Part shown: positions 8,877 through 16,370 of the stretch, in pieces
Layout: each line of letters starts with the position of its first letter
How positions within the stretch are numbered: the stretch's first letter is position 1
Origin: Winogradskya consettensis
GTDB taxonomy: Bacteria > Actinomycetota > Actinomycetes > Mycobacteriales > Micromonosporaceae
Assembly (NCBI RefSeq): GCF_018332715.1
Contig: NZ_BOQP01000008.1
Span: forward strand, 248,001 to 312,000
Length of the DNA stretch: 64,000 bases
Reading direction: 5' to 3'
Program-made: the position numbers and the translations under genes
The notes under the pieces: model-generated
What the model was told of the DNA's origin: nothing
Databases searched by the model: none
Seen by the model: the letters and a program-made list of their open reading frames with translations, nothing else

Positions 8877-10111
8877 GGCAGGGGCTCCGATCCGACTACC
8901 TTCACCTTGGGTCTGATCTCCCACGGCGTGGGGATGAAGATCTGGTTGCCGCCGCCGACGTAGACGCCGCCCATGTTGCCGACCGGGCCGGGGTAGACCT
9001 TGGTGCCGGCCGGGATCTCCACGGCGTACACCGTATTGATGTCCGAGACGCCGGTCAGCAGCTGGGTCTGCGGGTCCACCCACTGGGCCTTGACCGCGCT
9101 GTCGATCCGGACGTGCGCGACGCTGTCCGGCGGGTCGGTGGTGAACCACTGGCCCAGCGGGTTGGTCTCGTCGCCGGCACGGAAGAGCACCCTGTTCTCG
9201 GGCAGCGTCACCTCGTCGTAGCGGCCGCCGGCGTAGTTCGCCGCCGGGGTGCCCCCGAGGTCGGCGAGCGGGCCGGGGTTCTCCACCATGTTGAACGTGT
9301 AGTCGCCGGGGACCTTCGGGGCGAGCGGGTCGGCGTCGACCGCCTTCGCCGCGCGCGGGAGCTTGTTCTTCAGCGAGGTCAGGATCTCGCCCAGCTTGTC
9401 GATCATCGGGCTGAGCCGCTTGAGGCTGTTGAGCAGGCCGCGCACGAAGTGCTCGATCTTCGCGACCCACTTGGCGACCAGCGAGCTGACCTGCCCGATC
9501 ACGACCGGGGTGGCGAGACCCAGGGTCAGGCCCTCCTCGGCCAGCCACTCCGGAAGGCGGACCGCGAGGGTGGCCACGAAGTCGGCGATCAGGTCGCGGA
9601 CGATGCCGCGGACCAGCCCGACGAGCAGGCCGGCGCCCTGGACGGCGTACGAGATGCCCTGCGACGACGTGGCGATGCCCTCGAGCGCGGTCAGGTGGGC
9701 CGAGGCGTGCTCGCGGTACGCGTCACCGGACGCGCCGAACCAGCCGGACACCTCCGAGCCGAGCCGCGACGCGTACTCCGCGCGGGCCGAGTCGGTGAAC
9801 TTGCTGACGTTCGACCAGGTGGCGGCCTGCGCGGCGACCGCGTCGGCGTTGCCGGCCAGCCAGTCGAGGGCCTCCTTGAGCGGCTTGACGTGCTCCATCA
9901 GCCAGCCCACGCCCCACGACACCAGGGCGCCGAGCGGGTCCAGGGCCGCGGACAGCAGGTCCAGCGCGCCGCCGACGCCGCCGAGGGTGACGTCGACCCA
10001 GCTGTCGTTCTGGATGCCGGTGGTGATCTGGTACGCGTCCTCGACCAGCCCGAGCCCGGTCGACCAGTTCGTCGAGTCCTGCGTCGCGACGACCAGCGGG
10101 TTGGCGCTCAC
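8873..10111 (-). CDS. WXG-like secreted protein with C-terminal polymorphic-toxin-like domain
   Basis: A 412-residue protein without a signal peptide. Residues 1-150 are helical with a WXG-like turn (GWFGASGDAYRE, 123-134), typical of ESX substrates. Residues 155-215 carry hydrophobic helices, and a Lys-rich linker is near 222-256. The C-terminal domain (about 285-412) has the order FRAG (Arg311), LGQWFTTD (319-326), IPAGTKVYPGPVG (366-378) and NQIFIPTPWEI. This resembles C-terminal domains of bacterial polymorphic toxins, possibly with an ADP-ribosyltransferase-like fold; that assignment is tentative. The GTG at 10111 overlaps the EspC-like stop as GTGA. A longer reading upstream would run into the EspC-like gene. 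Confidence 0.75.
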   Translation of the reverse strand: MSANPLVVATQDSTNWSTGLGLVEDAYQITTGIQNDSWVDVTLGGVGGALDLLSAALDPLGALVSWGVGWLMEHVKPLKEALDWLAGNADAVAAQAATWSNVSKFTDSARAEYASRLGSEVSGWFGASGDAYREHASAHLTALEGIATSSQGISYAVQGAGLLVGLVRGIVRDLIADFVATLAVRLPEWLAEEGLTLGLATPVVIGQVSSLVAKWVAKIEHFVRGLLNSLKRLSPMIDKLGEILTSLKNKLPRAAKAVDADPLAPKVPGDYTFNMVENPGPLADLGGTPAANYAGGRYDEVTLPENRVLFRAGDETNPLGQWFTTDPPDSVAHVRIDSAVKAQWVDPQTQLLTGVSDINTVYAVEIPAGTKVYPGPVGNMGGVYVGGGNQIFIPTPWEIRPKVKVVGSEPLP

Positions 10112-10428
10112 AGTGGCAGCTTCAGCGTGGAACCGATGGACTTCGCGGTGTTCTCGTCGGTGACCGACGCGCCGTCGGCGGTCGCGCGCAGCCCGTCGGC
10201 CGTCTCGTGGAGGGCGTCGATGCTGCCGTCGAGCGCGTCGACGACCATGCCGAACACGGGCGACAGGATCGCGGGCAGGAACTGGCACAACTGCCCGAAC
10301 GCGCCCGTATCCATGGTCACCTCGTGCACGGCCCCGCGTGCCTGCTCCATCGCGGCGCCGACGTTGTCGACCGTGGCGGCGTGCCCGCGCACCGCGTCGA
10401 TCGGCATCTGCAGTCCGTCAGCGGCCAT
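10108..10428 (-). CDS. EspC-like (DUF2580) type VII secretion target
   Basis: A 106-residue helical-hairpin protein of WXG100 size. The pattern ADGLQMPIDAVRGHAATVDN at the start and AFGQLCQFLPAIL in the middle is that of the ESX-1 EspC/DUF2580 family found across actinomycetes. The ATG at 10428 overlaps the YbaB-like gene by 11 bases. It probably pairs with the N-terminal half of the 412-residue protein for export by a type VII machine encoded elsewhere; no EccC/EccD genes are in the window. Confidence 0.8.
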   Translation of the reverse strand: MAADGLQMPIDAVRGHAATVDNVGAAMEQARGAVHEVTMDTGAFGQLCQFLPAILSPVFGMVVDALDGSIDALHETADGLRATADGASVTDENTAKSIGSTLKLPL

Positions 10429-10819
10429 CGCGGCGCACCTCGTCCGGCTCCGGCTCCTCCGGGAAACGGCGGCTGAACGAGTCGACGACCGCGCGCCCGG
10501 TCTCGGTGTCGGTGCCGACGGTCTCGCGCACCTGCTCGGCGACCTCTTGCGTCAACCGGCCCTGCGCTGCCCGCATGACGGTCAGGATCTCCGCGCTGAG
10601 CTCGGCGCCGGTGCGGCGCCCGGCGGCCCGGTCGTCCAGGTCGAGGCCGACGATCTGCCCCGACGCACCGACCGTCACCGTGATCGTGCCGTCCTCGCTG
10701 CGCGCCTTCGCGCTCAGCGCTGCCACCTGCCGGGCCAGCTGCGCGGTCCGTTCGGCCTGGGTGTTGACCCCGGCCACCCAGGAATCCAGCCAGTCCTCCG
10801 CCGCGTCCACGTCACGCAC
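10418..10819 (-). CDS. YbaB/EbfC-family protein
   Basis: A 133-residue protein with the YbaB/EbfC core: an N-terminal helix rich in Gln/Arg (TQAERTAQLARQVAALSAKA), a strand segment (ITVTVGASGQIVGLDLDD) and a C-terminal helix. Family members form small dimers and bind DNA. In actinomycetes such genes repeatedly sit first in ESX-substrate cassettes. The GTG start at 10819 has a run of G about nine bases upstream. It is divergent from the TetR gene across a 110-bp gap in which I see no clear operator. Confidence 0.8.
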   Translation of the reverse strand: MRDVDAAEDWLDSWVAGVNTQAERTAQLARQVAALSAKARSEDGTITVTVGASGQIVGLDLDDRAAGRRTGAELSAEILTVMRAAQGRLTQEVAEQVRETVGTDTETGRAVVDSFSRRFPEEPEPDEVRRDGR

Positions 10820-10929
10820 GTCAGCAAACCCCCCGTTTGTCCGTGTGGCACGTTAGGAGACCGGCCGTTACCTGTGCAACCCCGCTATCCGGCCCGGAGG
10901 GCACCCGTACGGCCGCATAGGCTTGCGGA

Positions 10930-11529
10930 GTGCCGAGGCTGGTTGATCACGAGGAGCGCCGGGCCGAGCTGCTGGCGGCGGCGTGGCGGGTCGTGCGCAG
11001 CCGGGGCGTCGAGGGCACCACGACCAGGGCGATCGCCGACGAGGCCGGCTGCTCGCTGAGCGTGCTCGCGCACTTCCTCGGCGGCAAGGACGACATCCTC
11101 GTGGCGGCGCAGACGGCGGTCTACGACCGGATCGTCGCGCGGGCGTTCCTGCTCGGCGGGGAGCTGTCGGGGTTGGCGGCGCTGCGGGCCGCGCTGGACG
11201 CGGTGCTGCCCGCGGATGCCGAGCGGGCGGCGGACGCGCACGTCAACGTGGCATTCGCGGGGGCCGCGCTGTCGCATCCACGGCTGGCGGAGTCGCGGCG
11301 GGCCTCCCACGTGCGGATCCGCGAGCTGCTGCGGGTCTGCCTGCGCGAGGCCCGGGAGCTCGACGAGCTGCGCCCCGGCGTCGATGACGACGCGGCCATC
11401 GACGACTTCCTCATCCTCGTCGAGGGCAGCACGCTGCTCAGCCTCGTCGACGGCTGGGCGGGCGGGGCCGGCCACGGCGACCGCCTGGACCGCCTCGCCA
11501 CGGCCTACATCGACCAGCTGCGGAAGTGA
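10930..11529 (+). CDS. TetR/AcrR-family regulator
   Basis: A 199-residue regulator. The N-terminal helix-turn-helix reads GTTTRAIADEAGCSLSVLAHFLGGKDDIL (residues 28-57 region), the TetR signature, followed by an all-helical ligand domain. It starts with GTG. Its stop abuts the stop of the convergent GH1 gene with no spacer. No nearby gene is clearly under its control; the ESX-like cassette lies upstream in the divergent direction and is a possible target. Confidence 0.85.
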   Translation: MPRLVDHEERRAELLAAAWRVVRSRGVEGTTTRAIADEAGCSLSVLAHFLGGKDDILVAAQTAVYDRIVARAFLLGGELSGLAALRAALDAVLPADAERAADAHVNVAFAGAALSHPRLAESRRASHVRIRELLRVCLREARELDELRPGVDDDAAIDDFLILVEGSTLLSLVDGWAGGAGHGDRLDRLATAYIDQLRK

Positions 11530-12882
11530 TCAGCTCCGTGCGCGTTCCTGGGTGATGAGGTCGCGATACCAGTACCAGGAGTCCTTGCGGGTGCGGGCGA
11601 GGGTGCCGGGTTCGACGTACACGAGGCCGAAGCGTTCTTGGTAGCCCGCGGCCCATTCGAGGTTGTCGAGAGCTGACCACACGTAGTAGCCGCGGACGTC
11701 GACGCCGTTGGCGATGGCGTCGGCGACTGCGCGGAGGTGGCCGTCGAGGTAGGCGATGCGGCGGGGGTCGTGGACGCGGCCGTCGGGCCCGGGTGGCGCG
11801 TCGTGGAAGGAGGCTCCGTTCTCTGTGATGATGATCGGGGGGAGGTTGGGGTAGCGCGACCGGAGGGTGCCGAGGATCTCGGTGAGGGCGGCGGGGACGA
11901 TGGCCCAGCCGAAGTCGGTGCGCTCGTCGCTGGGGACGGGGACGGGTGAGAACGGCAGGCCTTCGGGTACGTCCACCTCGAGCACGCCGTGGTAGTCCTT
12001 GCCGGCGCGGGGCGCCTCGATCATCGTCGGCTCGTAGAAGTTGACGCCGTAGAAGTCGAGCGGCGCGCTGATGAGTTCCAAGTCGGTGGCGAGCGTGTCG
12101 TCGTCCACGCCGAGGCCGGCCCGGATCAGGTCGTCGGGATACTCGCTGCGCAGGATCGGGTCGGAGAACGTCCAGTTGGTGAGGTTGGCGAAGAGACCGG
12201 CGGCTGCCACGTCGGCGGGGTCGTCGCTCGCCGGGTGGACCGGGAAGTGCTGGCCCGCCACGCCGATCGAGCGGGCTCCGAACGCGCGCAGCACCTGGGT
12301 CGCGAGGCCGTGGGCGCGCAGCTGGTTGTGGGCCGCTGGCAGCGCCCCGAGGCCGAGGTTGCGGGCGGGGGCGTGGGAGCTCAGGCCGTACCCGTAGAGG
12401 GTCTGGACGTTCATCTCGTTCATGGTGATCCAGTCGTGGACCCGGTCGCCCAGGCGGGACACGAGCACCGCCGTGTAGTCGGCGAGCGCTGCCGCGGTGT
12501 CCCGGTTCAGCCAGCCGCCCTTGTCCTCCAGGGCCTGCGGCAGGTCCCAGTGGTAGAGCGTGGGCACCGGGCGCACGCCCTTGGCCAGCAGTTCGTCGAC
12601 GAGCCGGTCGTAGAAGTCGAGGCCGCGTTTGTTGACCGGGCCGCGCCCCGACGGCACGACGCGGGGCCAGCTGAACGAGAAGCGGTAGTCGTGGGTGCCG
12701 GCGTCGGCGATGTGCGTGACGTCCTCGGCGTACCGGTGGTAGTGGTCGATGCCGTCGCGCTGGTCGGTGAAGGTGTCCCAGATGCTCGGGCCCTTGCCGT
12801 CGAGCTCGGCCGCGCCCTCGATCTGGAACGCCGAGGTGGCCATGCCGAACCGGAATCCGGGCGGGAACGAGGGCAGGGACAC
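11530..12882 (-). CDS. GH1 beta-glucosidase
   Basis: A 450-residue cytoplasmic glycoside hydrolase family 1 enzyme. The N-terminal signature FRFGMATSAFQIEG is at residues 10-23. The acid/base Glu156 lies in TMNEMN, where most relatives have NEP, and the nucleophile Glu354 in ITENG. The length is normal for the family. The GTG at 12882 has a strong AGGAGG eight bases upstream. It follows the MFS transporter gene in the same operon (12 bases between stop and start), so a transported beta-glucoside or cellobiose is the likely substrate. Confidence 0.93.
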   Translation of the reverse strand: MSLPSFPPGFRFGMATSAFQIEGAAELDGKGPSIWDTFTDQRDGIDHYHRYAEDVTHIADAGTHDYRFSFSWPRVVPSGRGPVNKRGLDFYDRLVDELLAKGVRPVPTLYHWDLPQALEDKGGWLNRDTAAALADYTAVLVSRLGDRVHDWITMNEMNVQTLYGYGLSSHAPARNLGLGALPAAHNQLRAHGLATQVLRAFGARSIGVAGQHFPVHPASDDPADVAAAGLFANLTNWTFSDPILRSEYPDDLIRAGLGVDDDTLATDLELISAPLDFYGVNFYEPTMIEAPRAGKDYHGVLEVDVPEGLPFSPVPVPSDERTDFGWAIVPAALTEILGTLRSRYPNLPPIIITENGASFHDAPPGPDGRVHDPRRIAYLDGHLRAVADAIANGVDVRGYYVWSALDNLEWAAGYQERFGLVYVEPGTLARTRKDSWYWYRDLITQERARS

Positions 12883-12894
12883 GGATGCAACCTC

Positions 12895-14082
12895 CTAGGT
12901 GACGGACCCGCGCAGGCGCGGCAGACAGGCGAGCCCGAGCAGCGCCACGGCGGCGGTGATCAGGTAGAGCACGGGGTAGCCGCCGGCCCGGGTGACCACG
13001 ACACCGGCGATGACCGGGGCGATCAGCTGGGGCAGGGCGGCGGCGATGTTGGCGACGCCGAGCATGGTGGCGCGGGACTCGGCGTCGGGCAGGACACCGG
13101 TGATCACGGCCAGGTCGACGGCCACGAACAGGCCCCAGCCACAGCCGAGCAGCCCCGAAGCGACCAGGACCGCCGGGACCGTGGGGACCAGGGCGAGCAC
13201 CACGAACCCGAGGGCCAGCAGGACCGCTCCGCCGGCGATGAAGATCCGGCGGCGCCGGTGGCGGTCGGAGAGGATGCCCCCGATCGTCGCGGCGACGGCG
13301 GTGAACGCGACGTTGATCAGCGTGGCGATCAGGACGAGGGCGCCCGGGTCGGCGACACCCACCCGGTCGTCGAGGTAGTAGAAGAGGTAGACGAGCAGCA
13401 GCGCATTGGCGAGGTTGAGCAGGAACCGGATCAGCCACGCCCAGCCGAAGACGCGGGTGAAGCGGGGCCGTGCCCAGGTCGTGGTGCTCACGACCGTTTC
13501 CCGGTGGCTGATCAGCAGGCTCGCGATCAGGGCGGGGACCGCGACGACCAGGGCGAGATACCCGATGCGTACGTCACCGGCGGCGACCGCGACGGCCGTG
13601 CCGAGGACCACGCCGACGATCTGGGCCACGCCGAAAAGGGCGCCGACCGTGCCGCGCTGCTCCTCGGGGACCCGGTCGCCGAGCATCGCCGCCAGGGCCG
13701 CGAGGGGGCCGTTGAGCCCGGCCTGCACGAGCACCCAGCCGAGGATCATGACCGCGGGCGATTCCGAGGCTGCCAGCACCGCGAGGCCCGCGACGCCGGT
13801 CGCTGTGCCGGCGAGCATGATGGGACGTCGCGTACCCAGCCGATCCGAGGCCGCACCCCAGAGCGGGTTGGCGATCAGGGAGGCTGCCGCGCCCACGCCG
13901 CTGACCAGGGACAGCAGCGCTTCTTTGCTCAGGCTGCCGGACGCAGCGATGTCCGAGGCCTGCGACGGCAACAGGATCTGGATCGGACCGAACCACCCGG
14001 CGGCGACGCCGACCATGGCCAGGACGTAGGCAAAAATCCAGCCCCGCCCCACCTTGGCCGGCGCCACCACCGGTGATGTCAC
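12895..14082 (-). CDS. MFS transporter, probably for a beta-glucoside
   Basis: A 395-residue protein with twelve predicted transmembrane segments. Signature loops include GAASDRLGTRRP after TM2 and GILSDRHRRRRIF in the second half, both MFS A-type motifs. It starts with GTG at 14082 and no strong ribosome-binding site. Its start is immediately next to the 89-bp tandem duplication, so the duplication forms its 5' region. It is followed in the same direction by the GH1 gene, so together they form a likely uptake-and-hydrolysis pair. Confidence 0.88.
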   Translation of the reverse strand: MTSPVVAPAKVGRGWIFAYVLAMVGVAAGWFGPIQILLPSQASDIAASGSLSKEALLSLVSGVGAAASLIANPLWGAASDRLGTRRPIMLAGTATGVAGLAVLAASESPAVMILGWVLVQAGLNGPLAALAAMLGDRVPEEQRGTVGALFGVAQIVGVVLGTAVAVAAGDVRIGYLALVVAVPALIASLLISHRETVVSTTTWARPRFTRVFGWAWLIRFLLNLANALLLVYLFYYLDDRVGVADPGALVLIATLINVAFTAVAATIGGILSDRHRRRRIFIAGGAVLLALGFVVLALVPTVPAVLVASGLLGCGWGLFVAVDLAVITGVLPDAESRATMLGVANIAAALPQLIAPVIAGVVVTRAGGYPVLYLITAAVALLGLACLPRLRGSVT

Positions 14083-14260
14083 GACTGAGCCATCTTTGTC
14101 ATGCCCTCATGGCCCTCACCGGCAAGGCCGTTGTCGGCTCGCGGTGAGTGAGGTTCGGTGCAATCGGTCATGACCGAGCCGTCTTTGTCATGCCCTCATG
14201 GCCCTCACCGGCAAGGCCGTTGTCAGCTTGCGGTGAGTGAGGTTCGGTGCAATCGGTCAT
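14083..14260. repeat. Tandem duplication of an 89-bp intergenic unit
   Basis: Two head-to-tail copies (14083-14171 and 14172-14260) differ at only four positions, and the first ten bases of a third copy follow. Each unit contains arms CTCACCG/CGGTGAG around a 20-base loop. The copy junctions create the 12-bp palindrome CGGTCATGACCG at 14165-14176 and 14254-14265; the second overlaps the stop codon of the upstream M19-like gene. The unit may be a doubled terminator of that gene or a regulatory element of the MFS gene. Confidence 0.9.
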
Positions 14261-16308
14261 GACCGAGCCCGCTCCCACATGGCGGTGTAGGACTCGGCAC
14301 CGTTCATCAACTGCGAGCGCAGTGCGGGGCCGTCGGAGCCGGCCTGGCCGATCAGGTCGTTGACCCAGTCGGCGTAGACGCCGTACTGCGCGACGCCGTC
14401 GGTGTTGATGTCGAACGTGCGGGTGCCCATCACCTGTTTACTGACGGACGTGCCGTTCGGGGCGGTGAACGGGTACGCGAACGGCTGGGTGGCCGCGGTC
14501 AGCCGGGGCTGCGGCTGCTGGGCGAACCCGTTGACGTCGGTGCCCACGCCGTAGCCGGTCATGCCGGTGGCGTGCGGGAGCGCCTTGTTGGCCCGCCATT
14601 CGGCGAGGAAGTTGGGCTGGCCGTTGCCGGAGTCGGTGACGGAGAACCCGTAGGTCGCGACGAAACCGCCCAGCGCGAGGATCCGGTCGACGATCGCGCG
14701 GTCCGACCAGGTGTGCACGGAGACGACGCCCGGATAGTGGGCCGCCTCGGCGCGGTCCAGGACGGCCGAGGCCGTCCTCACCCCCATGTGGTCGATGTGG
14801 ATGACCATGCCGCGCTCCATCATCCGGTCGATGAGGTACGCACCCAGCGTCGTCAGTCCCCGCACGTTGCAGATCGGCCCGCTGGGATACACCGGCGCGA
14901 TCGTGCCCGGGGGCAGGTTCAGCTCACCGAGCGCGAGCAGCCGGGCGATGTCATCGCTGACCAGGGGCTGCTCGTTGTCGTGCGCGCCGGTGCAGGAGGT
15001 CGCGGTCCACCAGTGCCCGGTCGACACGAGGTTGCCGATGTTGACGGCCGCCCCGGTCAGGCCCTCGTCGAAGCGGGTGCCGCCGAACGCGTTGTCGAAC
15101 TTGTGCACCGGGTAGAGGCCGCTGACGCCCATCGCCTGGAGCTCGTCGAGTCCCGCGTCGATGTCGCCGGTGGTGCACTGTGGCACGTTGGAGATCTCGC
15201 GGCAGCCGAACAGCTCGGAGATCTCGACGCCGATGGTGACGGCGAGCTTGCCTTCGGCGGCGATCCTGCGTACATCCGCCGGGGTCTTCGCCAACCGGAA
15301 CCAGCCGCGGCCGGGACCGCCGTTCTGGGCGTCGATGTAGTCCTGCATGGAGGTGAGGTAGCGGTACTGGACCCGCACCCCGTCCATCTCGTCGCAGGGG
15401 GTGTCGCGCAGCGGGTACAGCTCGCAGATCACCCGGTTGCCGACCAGCAGCGCGTTGAGCACCCGCTCGCCGGAGCGCCAGGTCCGTTCGATGCTGCGGT
15501 AGTACGACTGCTCGTGCAGCAGGCTCTCGGGCTGCGGCCAGTCCCCGAACGTCGGCCAGCCGTCCTCGGCCGAGTTGACCGGGTCGGTGCCGCCGATGAT
15601 GGCCTCGAAGATCGCGCCGACGCCGAGCGTGGCGTGCGACGGGCAGCCGGCCTGGGCGACGGTGACGCCGCCCGGGGCCCACGCCTCGCCGCAGTGCATC
15701 TGGCCGCCGAACGCCGCACCCGCGGTGATGTGCGCGTGCGCGTCGATCCAGCCGTTGAGCTTGCCCGCGGAGGTGACGCCGGGGGCGGCGGTGCCGGTGA
15801 CGCCGGTCGCGACGTCGGGGGTCGCCGAGCAGCCGGTGGCGGTGGCTGTCGCGAGGGTGGCCGAGCCGGCGCCGACGCTGCCGAGGTACGACCCGAGCTG
15901 CTGCCCGGTCAGTGTGGAGACCAGCCGGTAGCGCCCGTCGGCGTAGCTCGCCGTCCAGTCCGCGCGGTCGCCGTAGGAGCTTCCGGCCATGATGAAACCG
16001 ATGATGCTCTGGTACGCGTACCCGCCGGTGGAGTCGCGGACCGTGAACCGGCTGAGCTGGGTCGCCTCGAACCGGAACGGCTCGGCGGCGGACTTCGTGG
16101 CCGTGAAACCGTAGCCACCGGCGCCGTTGCGGTTGACGTAGCCGAGCGAGGTCGTGCCGTTGAACGCCTGCAGCGTCACGCAGGCGTTGTCGAGGTCGTA
16201 GGTGGGCGCCCAGGCGGTGGCGGCCTGGGCGCTCGCGGGGATCGTCAGGGTGGCACCTGCGAGCACGGTCGTGAGCAGGGCACGCAGGGGCGAAGAAGGC
16301 AGGGGCAT
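14257..16308 (-). CDS. Secreted M19-like metal-dependent hydrolase
   Basis: A 683-residue exported protein. A signal peptide covers residues 1 to about 29 (LLTTVLAGATLTIPASAQA). An N-terminal beta-rich region (about 30-160) resembles an actin-cross-linking/fascin-like or ricin-like trefoil. The catalytic part starts with GWIDAHAHI (187-195, H-x-H metal site) and later has VIHIDHMG, VSVHTWSDRA and GVGTDVNG, in the order expected of amidohydrolase/renal-dipeptidase-like enzymes. The ATG at 16308 is chosen for its GGAAGG site and signal peptide. The substrate is unknown. A 22-bp inverted repeat lies 17 bases upstream. Confidence 0.72.
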   Translation of the reverse strand: MPLPSSPLRALLTTVLAGATLTIPASAQAATAWAPTYDLDNACVTLQAFNGTTSLGYVNRNGAGGYGFTATKSAAEPFRFEATQLSRFTVRDSTGGYAYQSIIGFIMAGSSYGDRADWTASYADGRYRLVSTLTGQQLGSYLGSVGAGSATLATATATGCSATPDVATGVTGTAAPGVTSAGKLNGWIDAHAHITAGAAFGGQMHCGEAWAPGGVTVAQAGCPSHATLGVGAIFEAIIGGTDPVNSAEDGWPTFGDWPQPESLLHEQSYYRSIERTWRSGERVLNALLVGNRVICELYPLRDTPCDEMDGVRVQYRYLTSMQDYIDAQNGGPGRGWFRLAKTPADVRRIAAEGKLAVTIGVEISELFGCREISNVPQCTTGDIDAGLDELQAMGVSGLYPVHKFDNAFGGTRFDEGLTGAAVNIGNLVSTGHWWTATSCTGAHDNEQPLVSDDIARLLALGELNLPPGTIAPVYPSGPICNVRGLTTLGAYLIDRMMERGMVIHIDHMGVRTASAVLDRAEAAHYPGVVSVHTWSDRAIVDRILALGGFVATYGFSVTDSGNGQPNFLAEWRANKALPHATGMTGYGVGTDVNGFAQQPQPRLTAATQPFAYPFTAPNGTSVSKQVMGTRTFDINTDGVAQYGVYADWVNDLIGQAGSDGPALRSQLMNGAESYTAMWERARS

Positions 16309-16324
16309 GGGGGCACCTTCCTTT

Positions 16325-16346
16325 TGGTGGATCAATTGATCGACCA
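16325..16346. promoter_or_regulatory. Inverted-repeat operator candidate upstream of the secreted hydrolase
   Basis: Two 11-base arms, TGGTGGATCAA and TTGATCGACCA, form an inverted repeat with one mismatch; the core GATCAATTGATC (16330-16341) is a perfect palindrome. It lies just before the Shine-Dalgarno of the M19-like gene and also 24 bases downstream of nothing but the convergent-oriented end of fadB. GntR- or TetR-type binding is plausible, but no matching regulator is adjacent. Confidence 0.6.
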
Positions 16347-16370
16347 AGGGCCCTCAGGATAGGGATCGGC

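Noticed and set aside
8873..9260. C-terminal domain as a tuberculosis-necrotizing-toxin (TNT) NAD glycohydrolase
   Set aside because: The spacing and key blocks of TNT domains were not found; only a tentative ADP-ribosyltransferase-like resemblance is kept.
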